A stretch of 39,025 bases of DNA from Clostridiales bacterium (GCA_017964005.1 JAGCSR010000037.1:1-39025); one strand, 5' to 3'. Shown: positions 8,186-17,296, counted from the first letter of the stretch. The notes: generated by a model not told the origin, from the letters alone. Program-made: numbers and translations.

Positions 8186-8749
8186 TCACGCCTCTTTCTT
8201 TTTGAACAGTTCGATCGGCGGGATCACTGCCAGTACAAATCCGAACAGGACATAGAAGAGGTAGCTCAAGATCAGTGTCGGCACGAAGATCACGAAGAAG
8301 TGGTCGAACCACATGACATTAAAAGACATCAGATACTGAAGGTCTTCCCACGGGATGTCCCTGATCCTCATTACATCGATCAGGCACAGGATGAGATCGA
8401 TGACGATGGTGTTGCCAAGAGCGATCGGGATCGCGTAGAGGAAACAGTACTTGATGGAGGGTGATTCGACCCCTGCCCTCAATGTCAGTCTCCTGCTGAT
8501 GATCCTGAAAGGCATGATAATGGTTACCAGGATACTCAGTATGATGGACCAGATGATATTGGTCGTGTAGAGTTCCATCGGGTATATCTGATTACCCACC
8601 AGGAGTTTGGAAGTCTTAAGCAGCCATTCACTGGTGTTGCCGGCAACAAGGTATGCCGCGAAAGCCCCCATCGGAACTGCAACGATCATGGCCATGACAA
8701 GATTTATGATAATCTCTTCTTTCTTAAAGCTGTTACGAAGTTCTGTCAT
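8186..8749 (-). CDS. four-helix membrane protein, paralogue of the membrane tail of the upstream reductase
   Basis: 187 residues with about four transmembrane helices and no cofactor motif. It aligns with the C-terminal membrane region of the protein at 8805-10577: AIPIALGNTIVIDLILCLID here against AIPMSVGNTIIIGLILSLVG there, and FVIFVPTLILSYLFYVLFG against FTILFPTMILSYVLSVLLA. So it is a free-standing copy of a domain that is fused in its neighbour. It is the last gene of a three-gene operon. I do not know its function; a membrane anchor or partner subunit for the redox pair is the simplest reading. Confidence 0.8.
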   Translation of the reverse strand: MTELRNSFKKEEIIINLVMAMIVAVPMGAFAAYLVAGNTSEWLLKTSKLLVGNQIYPMELYTTNIIWSIILSILVTIIMPFRIISRRLTLRAGVESPSIKYCFLYAIPIALGNTIVIDLILCLIDVMRIRDIPWEDLQYLMSFNVMWFDHFFVIFVPTLILSYLFYVLFGFVLAVIPPIELFKKKEA

Positions 8750-8804
8750 TGGATATCTTTCCTCCCGGATGCCGCAGACCGCGGCCCCGACCCATTATAT
8801 CAGA

Positions 8805-10577
8805 TTAATCCTCCGGTTTGGGAACATCCTGCGGAGGCGGGCCTCCGACACCGACTGCGGACGCCACGAAGGGAGCGAGCAGAACGGAGAGGACATAGCT
8901 CAAGATCATGGTCGGGAACAGGATCGTAAAGAAGCTGGAAAGCCACATGACAGGCATGGGCGGCATATTCGCCAGAGCTTCCGCCGGAGCGTGGGACCTT
9001 CCCATAAGTACTCCGACCAGACTTAAGATGAGACCTATGATGATGGTGTTGCCTACCGACATGGGGATCGCGTTCAGAAGGTAGAACTTCATGGACGGCG
9101 GGTTGGCATTGGCTTTGGCCGCAAGTCCCTTGCCGAGCTTGCCGAGAGGCAGGAACAGCGCGATCAGGATGCCTAAGACAACAGACATCAGGATGTTGGA
9201 GATATACATTACGGCAGGGGGAGTTCCGGCTGCAGCCTGAGCATTGGTCTTAAGGACGATAAATGTAGCCAGAGCACCCATTGCCAAAGAGATGATTATG
9301 GTCATTATGAGACCTATGAGTTTTTCTTTCTTTTTCATATCTTTTACTCGAAGATTGATCTTCGGCTCCTCATAATCAATAGTAATCTTCAGGTCGGACT
9401 TCGGGAAGCAGGAACACGGGTGGATGTAGCCTTTGGCGACGTCATAACCGCGCCTGCTCTCCACCCTGTCGGGCGCATATATCTCCCCTGATATAAGATG
9501 GGATCTGCAGAATCCGCATTCGCCGCTGCGGCACCTGGAAGGCGCTTTGATCCCCGCCCTCTCGAATGCGGTCAAAACTGTCTCGCATTCTCTTGACGGG
9601 ATCGCCCTGGTAATGCCGTCGTTCGTGGTAACCATAATGGTATATGTCTTATCGCTTGCAGGATCGATCTGATCCTTATCGCGGTCGGACAGTTTGTACT
9701 GACCGTAGGCATCGCGCCTGATCCTTCTTGCGGGAACAGACAGCTTGGCAAGTTCGCCGTCGATATAATCGTACATTCCCGCAGAACCGCAGATGAAGTA
9801 AGAGTGGTCCGCAGGGGGCGCGAACTTACGGATGATATCAGCGGATATGAACCCTTGGGCAAAGCCTTCCTTCCCTTCTTCGACATCTTCATCAGACAGG
9901 ACATGTATGACCTTTATCTTAGGGCAGGATGCTGCGAGGGCATCCAGTTCTTCACGGAAGAGGATCTCTTCTGTGGTCTTGCTTCCGTAGAGCAAAGTAA
10001 GGTCTGCGTCTTCTATTCCGTCTGCGATGGCATAAGCTATCGACAGCAAAGGCGCTATTCCCGAGCCGCCTGCGACGCCTACGATATTGGCCGCGTCACG
10101 CAAAGGTTCATAGTAGAAGAACCCCTGGGGCGCCGAGATATCAAGGACCGTTCCTTCCGTGAAAGTATTGTTTATGAATTCCGATGCAAAACCGTCCTTA
10201 ACGTTCTTTACTACTATCTGATATTTCCCCTCCAGTGCCAGCTTCGGCGAAGCGCACAGTGAGTAAGGTCTCGTAACAAGAGAATCTCCGATCTTGAGAG
10301 TGAGACTGATATACTGGCCTGCCCGGTAGTAGGGCAGCTCGAAAGTCCCCCGGGATTCATCCGGGACAAGTGTATAGAGCTTGGCATTAACAAGGTCTCT
10401 CACCTCTGCGACTTTAACATGCAGGACATCCGGATGCAGCGCCTTGGCAACGACATTCGCGTTATATTCATAGCGGGGTTCGGTGTCGGGTGCGCGGTCG
10501 ATCACGGCCTTGCGGTTCGGAAGGATCTCCTTGATCCTCTCGGCGGGGATATCGTTAAGATAGTCTCTGTCAGCCAT
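8805..10577 (-). CDS. FAD/NAD(P) reductase with plant-type 2Fe-2S domain and C-terminal membrane domain
   Basis: 590 residues after GGAGGT. Order of parts: a ferredoxin-reductase-type FAD domain with RPYSLCASP (103-111), an NAD(P) domain with GVAGGSGIAPLL (167-178) and YFICGSAGMY (260-269), a [2Fe-2S] ferredoxin domain with C349, C354, C357 and a fourth ligand at C388 or C390, then about 170 residues with four transmembrane helices. It would pass electrons from NAD(P)H through FAD to the iron-sulfur cluster at the membrane. It starts 1 bp after the stop of the CrtI-like flavoprotein, so that enzyme is its likely electron acceptor (inference). The soluble part resembles phthalate-dioxygenase- or NqrF-type reductases; the membrane tail is unusual. 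Confidence 0.88.
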   Translation of the reverse strand: MADRDYLNDIPAERIKEILPNRKAVIDRAPDTEPRYEYNANVVAKALHPDVLHVKVAEVRDLVNAKLYTLVPDESRGTFELPYYRAGQYISLTLKIGDSLVTRPYSLCASPKLALEGKYQIVVKNVKDGFASEFINNTFTEGTVLDISAPQGFFYYEPLRDAANIVGVAGGSGIAPLLSIAYAIADGIEDADLTLLYGSKTTEEILFREELDALAASCPKIKVIHVLSDEDVEEGKEGFAQGFISADIIRKFAPPADHSYFICGSAGMYDYIDGELAKLSVPARRIRRDAYGQYKLSDRDKDQIDPASDKTYTIMVTTNDGITRAIPSRECETVLTAFERAGIKAPSRCRSGECGFCRSHLISGEIYAPDRVESRRGYDVAKGYIHPCSCFPKSDLKITIDYEEPKINLRVKDMKKKEKLIGLIMTIIISLAMGALATFIVLKTNAQAAAGTPPAVMYISNILMSVVLGILIALFLPLGKLGKGLAAKANANPPSMKFYLLNAIPMSVGNTIIIGLILSLVGVLMGRSHAPAEALANMPPMPVMWLSSFFTILFPTMILSYVLSVLLAPFVASAVGVGGPPPQDVPKPED

Positions 10578-10578
10578 A

Positions 10579-12120
10579 TCAGTTACCTCCTCCCATTATG
10601 TATCCGTACACCATATATCCGGTCCTGTTGCCGGTTGTGTATGTAGGGAAGAATCCCGACAGTCCCTGTGAGTGCCCTCCGACAAAGAAGAGTCCCGGCA
10701 CCGTAGGTTCCGACCGGGATGCGATCATCCTGGCGCTCATGCCGTCCCATCTGTCCGACAGATAACCGTAGACGGAACCTTGCGGTGTCCCCATGTATCT
10801 TGCGAAAGTCACGGGGCTTGCGATCTCGATCTCTTCGATATGAGACCTTATGTCGATCTTCATTACCTCCTCGAAGTAAGAGATCATCTTATCGGCAACG
10901 CGCCTCTTTGTCGCGACATAATCTTCGGGCTTTACGTCGGCCCAGGCATCATCCGTATAGGCGATCGTAAGAACAAGTTCCGTCGTACCTTCGGGCGAAC
11001 ATTCGGGGACTGCGATGTTAAGACAGCAGACATCCAAAGCCATGTCATCCGAGTCGAGTCTGTCGGAGCTGTCAAAGAGCACCTTGGAATCCTTGGTCGT
11101 GCTGATGAAGATAGTGTAGTCTTTGATACCCAATTCTTCCGGAGAAGCATCGAGTCCCATATAAACGCTGAAAGCGCGGAAGCCGTACTTTCTCGCATTG
11201 ATCTTCTTATATTCAGACTTGGGAACCAGGTCTTTGTTATCTATAAGTTTGGAATAAACGATCTCCGGGAAAGTGTTGGATACGACCGCAACGGATTCGA
11301 ACCTCTGCCCTCTCGAAGTCTCGACGCCGCAGACCTTACCGTCACGGGTCAATACCTTCGTTACTTCCGTCTCGAAAAGGAACTCCGCTCCCAGCTGGCA
11401 CGCTCTTCTCATTATCGCCACCGACAGTTCGTGGGATCTTTGTGCCGGGCAGTAAGCACCCTTGAGAAAATATCCTGACACCATGAGGATATAGCGGCTC
11501 GCGTCGATCGTGTTGATGTCGCTGCCCTGGTAAGGCCAGTAGGCGGTCATGATGTCGATACACTTGTCGCTCATGCCGATGGCGCGGAAGAATTCGCCTG
11601 CGGTCATGGAGAATATCTTCGCAAAATTCGGATAGTATTCTGCCATGATATCGGGATCTACGACACCGCGGCATTTGCCCACATAGTCGAGGCCTTTTTG
11701 GAGGTCTTCTGCAGCCATGAAGAACTTCTCCATCGCTTCTTTATCTTCAGGGCACACTTCATCAATGAGCCTGTCTATATTCTCTTTGCCGTGGGGAAAT
11801 GTAATGTCTAATGATCTTATGCCGTTCTTCTCGACTATAAATCTGAAGGAATCCTTGATGGGACGCATATCCACCTTGATGCCGAGTTCATCGAAGAGCT
11901 GTCCAAGCTCACCGCGAAGTTCGCCTTCGCCGAAGTCCGGGATCTCGTGGAGTGCCGCTTCGAATTCGAACCTTCCTCTTACGAAAGAACTGGCAGCGCC
12001 TCCCGGAAGATTATGCTTCTCTATAACGAGAGTCTTCAGGCCCATCCGTGCCGCGCGGCAGGCCGTCATCAATCCGCCGTTGCCGGCACCGATAACGATA
12101 ACATCATACCTCGTGTCCAC
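10579..12120 (-). CDS. phytoene-desaturase/retinol-saturase-like FAD oxidoreductase
   Basis: 513 residues. An N-terminal Rossmann FAD motif, VIVIGAGNGGLMTACRAARM, is followed by the CrtI-like GGAASSF region. The C-terminal flavin motif is PGLFFVGGHSQGLSGFFPTY. Such enzymes desaturate, saturate or isomerise polyprenyl or carotenoid chains; no carotenoid genes are near. Start choice: the longest frame begins at a GTG (12132) lying inside AAGGGGGTGATC, a near-complete match to the anti-Shine-Dalgarno sequence. A second GTG at 12120 lies six bases after that site and is the better start. It heads an operon with the membrane reductase. Saturation of an isoprenoid lipid chain would link it to the lipid operon, but that is speculative. 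Confidence 0.85.
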   Translation of the reverse strand: MDTRYDVIVIGAGNGGLMTACRAARMGLKTLVIEKHNLPGGAASSFVRGRFEFEAALHEIPDFGEGELRGELGQLFDELGIKVDMRPIKDSFRFIVEKNGIRSLDITFPHGKENIDRLIDEVCPEDKEAMEKFFMAAEDLQKGLDYVGKCRGVVDPDIMAEYYPNFAKIFSMTAGEFFRAIGMSDKCIDIMTAYWPYQGSDINTIDASRYILMVSGYFLKGAYCPAQRSHELSVAIMRRACQLGAEFLFETEVTKVLTRDGKVCGVETSRGQRFESVAVVSNTFPEIVYSKLIDNKDLVPKSEYKKINARKYGFRAFSVYMGLDASPEELGIKDYTIFISTTKDSKVLFDSSDRLDSDDMALDVCCLNIAVPECSPEGTTELVLTIAYTDDAWADVKPEDYVATKRRVADKMISYFEEVMKIDIRSHIEEIEIASPVTFARYMGTPQGSVYGYLSDRWDGMSARMIASRSEPTVPGLFFVGGHSQGLSGFFPTYTTGNRTGYMVYGYIMGGGN

Positions 12121-12224
12121 TTTGAAGATCACCCCCTTATGATTTCAAACGCACTGCCTATAGATTACCACAACTCTGAATAATTCCAGGGTTGTTTTTC
12201 AGGGTGACCCGGAACTTGATACTC

Positions 12225-12263
12225 AAAAAAATAAGTTCACGAAATCTGAAGTTCCGTGAACTT
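12225..12263 (-). terminator. intrinsic terminator of the CPBP gene
   Basis: On the minus strand AAGTTCACG and CGTGAACTT form a nine-base-pair stem followed by a run of U. It lies just after the stop at 12291 and insulates the redox operon downstream. Confidence 0.85.
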
Positions 12264-12290
12264 AAAAATTCATTCAGTATCCTGATGTTC

Positions 12291-13517
12291 TTACGCTGCG
12301 TTGACCTGAACCGAGACTGCGACTTCAACACCCTTGGAGTCTTTGCCGTTAATGATGTAGAGCTTATAGGATCCTGCGTCCAGGGCAACCTTCTTCTGGT
12401 ATGTCTTGATGACGCCATCGTCGACCTTGTCCTCGAAGCAGAGATCGCCGCCTTCCTTCTCGACTCTTACGGAGTATTCGCCTGCGGGACTCATGATGAC
12501 GCAGATTATATTGTAGTTGCCGTCTTTCTCGATGTCGAAATCAACGGCTCCGGAATCGCTGCCCTCTTCTTCGACGGTGTAGTTGACCGTTGTCTGAACA
12601 ACACTGCCCGCAAAGGAACTGACTATGGTCATTCCGAAAGACGAGATCAGCATGACTGCCGCAAGGATCCCGGCAAAGAGGAACCTGATCTTCTTATGTC
12701 CTGCGGGGTTTAAGAGCATGAGTCCGATTACGATCATGAAGGGAGCCGCGACACCCATCATGAGATATGAACCCAAAGCAGTCTTCAGGGTATCTACGGT
12801 CATCTCTACCGCAGGGCCTTCTCCTGATCCCGAGGACATGCTCTTCATCAGAGCATTGGCAGCATAGCTTAATGTCGTCGATGAGAAGTTGATGATGAAG
12901 TGCATCATCGCCGACAGCAATATGTTGTTCTTCTTTACTACGATATAAGACAGGCATGCGCCCAGGATCGCCGTGTTGATGAACCTCAATACTGACATGT
13001 GGTTGATGCCGAAGAAGATCCCCATGATCAGAACGATCACCCAGTCCTTCTTGATGGATCTGAAGTTGGACAGGATCGCGCCTCTGTGGATAGCCTCTTC
13101 GCAGATGGCAGGACACACTGCGACCAGAAGTATTGTCATTACATATCCTGTGGCACCGCCCATGATTTTCTGCAGTGACTGGACATCTCCTGCCTCAAGA
13201 GAAGAAGGAACAAGGATGCCGACAATGGCAACACTGATCAGTCCGAAAGTCACTCCGCCCAGCACCAGAAGGAGCGATCCGAAGAAGTCTCTTGCAGTGA
13301 ACTTCTTAATGGGGAACATCTCCTTGAGGGGGATCCTCAATATGAGAGCATACGCCACTGCGATCAGAAGGAACAGGAACTCTGTCGTAAAGAGTCCAAC
13401 CAGTCCCCAATTGGTCTGCATATAAGAGCATACCGTTACGAATAATGCCATTACGACCGCGAACAGGACGAAGCCCTGCCAGGGCCTGAGCCTCTGCTGA
13501 TTAGTTATTTGCTGCAT
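12291..13517 (-). CDS. CPBP-family (Abi/Rce1-like) intramembrane protease with a C-terminal beta-rich domain
   Basis: 408 residues. Around eight transmembrane segments carry the family motifs: EEAIHR at 140-145, FFGINH with H173, and MMHFIIN with H206. These are the Glu-Glu-x3-Arg and two His positions of the CPBP protease fold. After the last helix (about 300) comes a soluble tail of about 95 residues (GAVDFDIEKDGNYNIICVIM and following) that looks like a beta sandwich and is not part of a usual CPBP protein. CPBP members process membrane-anchored peptides or prenyl proteins or act in bacteriocin immunity; the substrate here is unknown. An AGAGGATC site precedes the ATG. The gene stands alone between two terminators. 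Confidence 0.85.
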   Translation of the reverse strand: MQQITNQQRLRPWQGFVLFAVVMALFVTVCSYMQTNWGLVGLFTTEFLFLLIAVAYALILRIPLKEMFPIKKFTARDFFGSLLLVLGGVTFGLISVAIVGILVPSSLEAGDVQSLQKIMGGATGYVMTILLVAVCPAICEEAIHRGAILSNFRSIKKDWVIVLIMGIFFGINHMSVLRFINTAILGACLSYIVVKKNNILLSAMMHFIINFSSTTLSYAANALMKSMSSGSGEGPAVEMTVDTLKTALGSYLMMGVAAPFMIVIGLMLLNPAGHKKIRFLFAGILAAVMLISSFGMTIVSSFAGSVVQTTVNYTVEEEGSDSGAVDFDIEKDGNYNIICVIMSPAGEYSVRVEKEGGDLCFEDKVDDGVIKTYQKKVALDAGSYKLYIINGKDSKGVEVAVSVQVNAA

Positions 13518-13565
13518 TATTATAGATCCTCTTTTCGAAAAGCTTATCCCTTACTGATAGCGCAA

Positions 13566-13599
13566 AAAGGGTATCACTTTTCGGGCTGTATTGCAAATC
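13566..13599 (-). promoter_or_regulatory. possible promoter of the CPBP gene
   Basis: The minus strand reads TTGCAA, 17 bases, then TACCCT, between the pyrG terminator and the CPBP start. Both boxes are imperfect matches. Confidence 0.35.
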
Positions 13600-13631
13600 A
13601 GATGAAGCCGGCAAATTGCCTCCAATACACG

Positions 13632-13673
13632 AAAAAATAGCCTCTAAAGGCAACGGTAATGCGATTTAGAGGC
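13632..13673 (-). terminator. intrinsic terminator of pyrG
   Basis: GCCTCTAAA and TTTAGAGGC pair on the minus strand around a 16-base loop and are followed by TATTTTTT. Located just after the pyrG stop, it ends the GS-ANTAR-pyrG transcription unit. Confidence 0.85.
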
Positions 13674-13699
13674 AATGGCAGATCTTTACAACAAACAGC

Positions 13700-15304
13700 T
13701 CAGCTTCTCTTGGCTTTGGCTGCAGCAACAAGACCTATGAACAGCGGGTGGGGCTTGTTGGGGCGGGACTTGAATTCGGGGTGGAACTGAACGCCTACAT
13801 AGAAGTCACAGGAAGGGTTCTCGACTGTCTCAACAAGGAGGCCGTCAGGCGACAGACCGCTGATCTTAAGGCCAACGCCTTCCAGCTGCTCACGGTAATC
13901 GTTGTTGTACTCGTAGCGGTGGCGGTGGCGCTCGGCGATGGCATCAGTCTTGTAGAGGCTCTCGATCACTGTGCCGCTAACAAGATTGCAGGGGTAGCTT
14001 CCGAGACGGAGCGTGCCGCCTTTGTTGATCTCGTCGTTCTGGCCCGGCATGAAGTCGATGACCTTGTTCGAAGACTCGGGATCAAACTCGCCGGAGTTTG
14101 CGTCAGCAAGACCTAAGAGATTCCTTGCGGCTTCGATAACGGTTATCTGCATGCCGAGGCAGATGCCGAGATACGGAACATTATTGGTCCTGCAGTATTC
14201 CGCGGTGAGGACCATGCCTTCGATGCCGCGGCCGCCGAATCCGCCGGGGACGATGACACCGTCGACACCGCCTAAGATATCGGCGACGTTGCCTGCGTTC
14301 ACGGTCTCGGAATCGATCCATTCGATATCGACATAGACACCTTCTTCGTAGCCTGCATGGCGGAGGGCTTCAACAACTGACAGATACGCGTCGTGGAGCT
14401 GGATATACTTGCCGACCAGGCCGATCTTAACGCGGCCGGATCTGCCTCTGATCTTCTCGATTACTTCGCGCCATTCACCGAGATCCGGCTCGGGACTCTC
14501 AAGGTTCAGCTTTCTTAAGGCAACATCGGTAATACCGGACTTCTCCAGCATGAGAGGTGCCTCGTAGAGGATCGTAAGGGTCTGGTTCTCGATGACACAG
14601 TCTTCCTTGACGTTACAGAAGTGGGCGATCTTGGGGATGATGCCGGTATCCTCGATGGGCTCGTCGGTACGAAGGACGATGATGTCAGGAGAGATCCCCA
14701 TCCCCTGCAGTTCTTTGACAGAGTGCTGGGTGGGCTTGGATTTGTGCTCGCCGGAGGCCTTGAGGTACGGCAGCAAAGTTACATGCACATAAAGGGAATT
14801 CTCAGGGCCCACTTCGTTGCCCACCTGCCTGATCGCTTCGATGAAAGGCTGGCCTTCGATGTCGCCTATGGTGCCCCCGACTTCCGTGATGACGATATCC
14901 GCATCGGAGGTCTTACCTACGTTATATATGAAGTTCTTTATCTCGTCGGTGATGTGGGGGATGATCTGGACGGTCTTGCCAAGGTACTCACCTTTGCGCT
15001 CCTTGGATATGACTGTCGAATAGACTTTACCGGTGGTGATGTTGGAGAACTTGTTGAGGTTCTCGTCGATGAATCTCTCGTAGTGACCCAGGTCAAGATC
15101 AGTCTCGGCACCGTCCTCGGTGACATAGACTTCGCCGTGCTGATAGGGGCTCATGGTGCCGGGGTCCACATTGATGTAAGGGTCGAGTTTCTGGGCGATG
15201 ACCTTGAAGCCGCGCATCTTAAGGAGCCTTCCCAGGGATGCCGCCGTGATGCCTTTGCCGAGTCCGGATACAACACCGCCTGTTACGAAAATATACTTTG
15301 TCAT
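13700..15304 (-). CDS. pyrG: CTP synthase (glutamine-hydrolysing)
   Basis: 534 residues, normal length. Makes CTP from UTP with ATP and ammonia from glutamine. The N-terminal synthase domain has the P-loop [14 protein letters not shown] (6-19) and [10 protein letters not shown] (141-150). The C-terminal class I amidotransferase has the nucleophile C382 in YLGICLGMQ and the His-Glu pair in [21 protein letters not shown] precedes the ATG. It lies 37 bp after the ANTAR gene with no terminator between, so it probably shares the GS operon and would respond to nitrogen or glutamine status. Confidence 0.97.
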   Translation of the reverse strand: MTKYIFVTGGVVSGLGKGITAASLGRLLKMRGFKVIAQKLDPYINVDPGTMSPYQHGEVYVTEDGAETDLDLGHYERFIDENLNKFSNITTGKVYSTVISKERKGEYLGKTVQIIPHITDEIKNFIYNVGKTSDADIVITEVGGTIGDIEGQPFIEAIRQVGNEVGPENSLYVHVTLLPYLKASGEHKSKPTQHSVKELQGMGISPDIIVLRTDEPIEDTGIIPKIAHFCNVKEDCVIENQTLTILYEAPLMLEKSGITDVALRKLNLESPEPDLGEWREVIEKIRGRSGRVKIGLVGKYIQLHDAYLSVVEALRHAGYEEGVYVDIEWIDSETVNAGNVADILGGVDGVIVPGGFGGRGIEGMVLTAEYCRTNNVPYLGICLGMQITVIEAARNLLGLADANSGEFDPESSNKVIDFMPGQNDEINKGGTLRLGSYPCNLVSGTVIESLYKTDAIAERHRHRYEYNNDYREQLEGVGLKISGLSPDGLLVETVENPSCDFYVGVQFHPEFKSRPNKPHPLFIGLVAAAKAKRS

Positions 15305-15341
15305 GTCACACCTCCCGCAGCCTTATGGCTTATATGTAAAT

Positions 15342-15929
15342 TTATTTTTTCGCGTATTTATCGATGAGGGCACGGGCGATCTGATCCCGGGTGGCCCTCT
15401 TGTCCATCGCGGTCTTCTCGATGAACTTGTGCGCCTCTTCCTCTGACAGGGATTCATTCTCCATAAGAAGGAGCTTGGCGCGGTTGACATTCTTGATCTC
15501 CTGAAGTTTCTCTTCGAAAGACTTCTCCCTTATCTCCATCCTCATGAGCCTCTCCCTCGTTGAACACAGCATCTTGAGGGAGTGCCTTATCACCTGGGTA
15601 GTCACGGGCTTGGGCACACAGAAGACCCCGTAGTCCTGGACTTTGGCGCAGATCTCTTCCCAGAAGTCCGCCGGGACCAACAGCAAAACGCCGCAGGATG
15701 AGTCTGTCGCGATGTCCACCGCGAAGTTGATGCCGGGCTCGTCCTTTACGGGTGAATTGACGATAACGATATCGAAGTTCCTTTCTGCGAAAAGCCTCCT
15801 TGCCGAAGACACCGATTCACACGTCTCGACGGGCGAATATTCTTCCCGCGGCATAAAGGACATCAGTGACGCGTTGAGCTTCTCATTCGAAGATACGAGA
15901 AGGACCGAATATGTTTTCTCGGACTGCAT
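15342..15929 (-). CDS. ANTAR-domain RNA-binding antiterminator with a degenerate receiver domain
   Basis: 195 residues from ATG 15929, chosen because AAAGGAGGT lies six bases upstream; the open frame continues further up without a better site. The first about 120 residues have a response-regulator fold, but the phosphorylation site is degenerate: the first strand reads LLVSSNEK without the acidic pair, and the acceptor Asp strand reads IVIVNSPVKD with Asn in its place. VPKP keeps the conserved Lys. A coiled linker leads to the ANTAR region, VNRAKLLLMENESLSEEEAH and following, at the C-terminus. ANTAR proteins bind hexaloop RNA hairpins and prevent termination. ANTAR genes beside glutamine synthetase are known in clostridia (nitR beside glnA in Clostridium saccharobutylicum). 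Likely targets are the leaders at 17237-17289, 17422-17468 and 31449-31500. Confidence 0.88.
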   Translation of the reverse strand: MQSEKTYSVLLVSSNEKLNASLMSFMPREEYSPVETCESVSSARRLFAERNFDIVIVNSPVKDEPGINFAVDIATDSSCGVLLLVPADFWEEICAKVQDYGVFCVPKPVTTQVIRHSLKMLCSTRERLMRMEIREKSFEEKLQEIKNVNRAKLLLMENESLSEEEAHKFIEKTAMDKRATRDQIARALIDKYAKK

Positions 15930-15983
15930 CGTCTGACCTCCTTTCTTTATAGTGATGTGCGGTGCCGTACTTATCGTCATGGA

Positions 15984-17186
15984 TCAGTCGCAGTATGTGT
16001 TGAGGACCGATCCGGGGATGATGTCCTTGATGAAGGCGCTGCTCTTGGCGGCGATCTTCGCTTCGTCGATCGTGCCCGGAAGTGTCGGATGGGATCCTTC
16101 CGGAATGTGGTTGTTGTCGAGCCTGGAGTTTACCGGCGGGACGAGTTCCATATTATCCGCAATACCTGCCAGGCCCGCGTGGATAAGGAGCGCGAACATG
16201 AGGTAAGGATTGGAGAATGCGTCGGGGGATCTCAGCTGCGCGTAGTGGTGGCCTTCCGCCTGGGGAACTCTGATGAGCTGACCGTAGTGGCCGTTGGACC
16301 AGGATACGAATCTGGGCGCGGAGTCCTTGCCGATCCTTCTGTAAGAATCGTCACAGCGGTTTAAGAAAACTGTCATGTCGCAGATCTTGTCCATGATGCC
16401 GGCGATCGCCGAAGGCAGGACTGAACTGTCTCCATTGCGGGACGCGCCGATGTTGACATGGAACCCGTTGCCCGGACACCCTTCCAGAGGCTTGGGCGAG
16501 AAGTCGGCATAAAGGCCGTTCCTTGCGGCGATGGTCTTTACTACAGACACGAATGTTACCGTATCGTCGGCGGCTTTGAGAGGGTCGGAACTTACGAAGT
16601 CGATCTCGTTCTGGCCCGGGCCTGCTTCATGGTGGGAATTGATGGGAGTGATGCCCATGCGCTCCAATGTAAGGCAGATCTCACGTCTTACGTTCTCTCC
16701 TTTATCGAGAGGAGCGATGTCCATATATCCCGCCTTGTCGTGAGGGGTCTTGGTGGGCTCGCCCTCATCGTCGGTCTTGAACAGGTAGAATTCGATCCTG
16801 GTGCCGAAGGTGAACTTGATCCCTTCCTGCTCGGCTTTGGCGATGGCGTTCTTTAATATACCTCTTGTATCTGCGGCAAAAGGCGTTCCGTCCTGATAGG
16901 TAATATCACAGAAGAGCCTTACTACCCTTCCCTGATCCGGACGCCACGGCAGAAGAGCCGCGGTCTCGGGCTCGGGACGCAGGAAGAGGTCGGAAGCGGC
17001 TTCCTGGCCGAATCCCGCGATACCCATGGGGTTGATCCCGATCCCGGATGTCAGTGCTCTTTTGATGTCCACCGGCATCACCGAGATATTCTTGGGAACT
17101 CCGAAGATATCACAGAACAGAAGCCTTACGAACTTGATGTCCTCTTCTTCGATATATTGCATAAATTCATCAACGGTACACTCCAT
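15984..17186 (-). CDS. glutamine synthetase, short type I-like
   Basis: 400 residues, about 40 shorter than standard GlnA, after GGAGGGTC. Visible active-site blocks, somewhat diverged: GTRIEFYLF (usual GPEPEFFLF), NSHHEAGPGQNEIDF, GNGFHVNIG (usual NGSGMHxH) and QLRSPDAFSNPYLMFALLI. No adenylylation-site region is evident. It should form glutamine from glutamate, ammonia and ATP, but the changes leave room for a related gamma-glutamyl ligase. It is followed by the ANTAR gene 54 bp downstream. Its leader carries a hexaloop hairpin overlapping a terminator, so readthrough probably controls expression. Confidence 0.85.
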   Translation of the reverse strand: MECTVDEFMQYIEEEDIKFVRLLFCDIFGVPKNISVMPVDIKRALTSGIGINPMGIAGFGQEAASDLFLRPEPETAALLPWRPDQGRVVRLFCDITYQDGTPFAADTRGILKNAIAKAEQEGIKFTFGTRIEFYLFKTDDEGEPTKTPHDKAGYMDIAPLDKGENVRREICLTLERMGITPINSHHEAGPGQNEIDFVSSDPLKAADDTVTFVSVVKTIAARNGLYADFSPKPLEGCPGNGFHVNIGASRNGDSSVLPSAIAGIMDKICDMTVFLNRCDDSYRRIGKDSAPRFVSWSNGHYGQLIRVPQAEGHHYAQLRSPDAFSNPYLMFALLIHAGLAGIADNMELVPPVNSRLDNNHIPEGSHPTLPGTIDEAKIAAKSSAFIKDIIPGSVLNTYCD

Positions 17187-17236
17187 CTTAGACCCTCCGT
17201 TTATTTGATATCGGTATCTGATAACTCTGTTAAAGT

Positions 17237-17289
17237 GAAAACGTCCATTCGGGAATGCCGCACGCAGACCCGAATGAACGCCTTTGTTC
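17237..17289 (-). promoter_or_regulatory. GS leader attenuator: hexaloop hairpin overlapping an intrinsic terminator
   Basis: On the minus strand GAAC-AAAGGC-GTTC (17289 down to 17276) forms a four-pair stem with hexaloop AAAGGC (A1, G4). Its 3-prime arm is also the start of CGTTCATTCGGG (17280-17269), which pairs with CCCGAATGGACG (17253-17242, one G-U) and is followed by UUUU. The two structures exclude each other. Transcription start predicted from the promoter is at about 17290, so the hexaloop hairpin is at the very 5-prime end. Confidence 0.7.
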
Positions 17290-17296
17290 TATAGAA

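Noticed and set aside
10672..11478. 268-codon plus-strand frame opposite the CrtI-like gene
   Set aside because: Shadow frame; the minus strand encodes a complete flavoprotein with clear motifs.
13632..13673. pyr-type attenuator linked to CTP synthase
   Set aside because: It lies after the pyrG stop, so it is a 3-prime terminator and cannot control pyrG.
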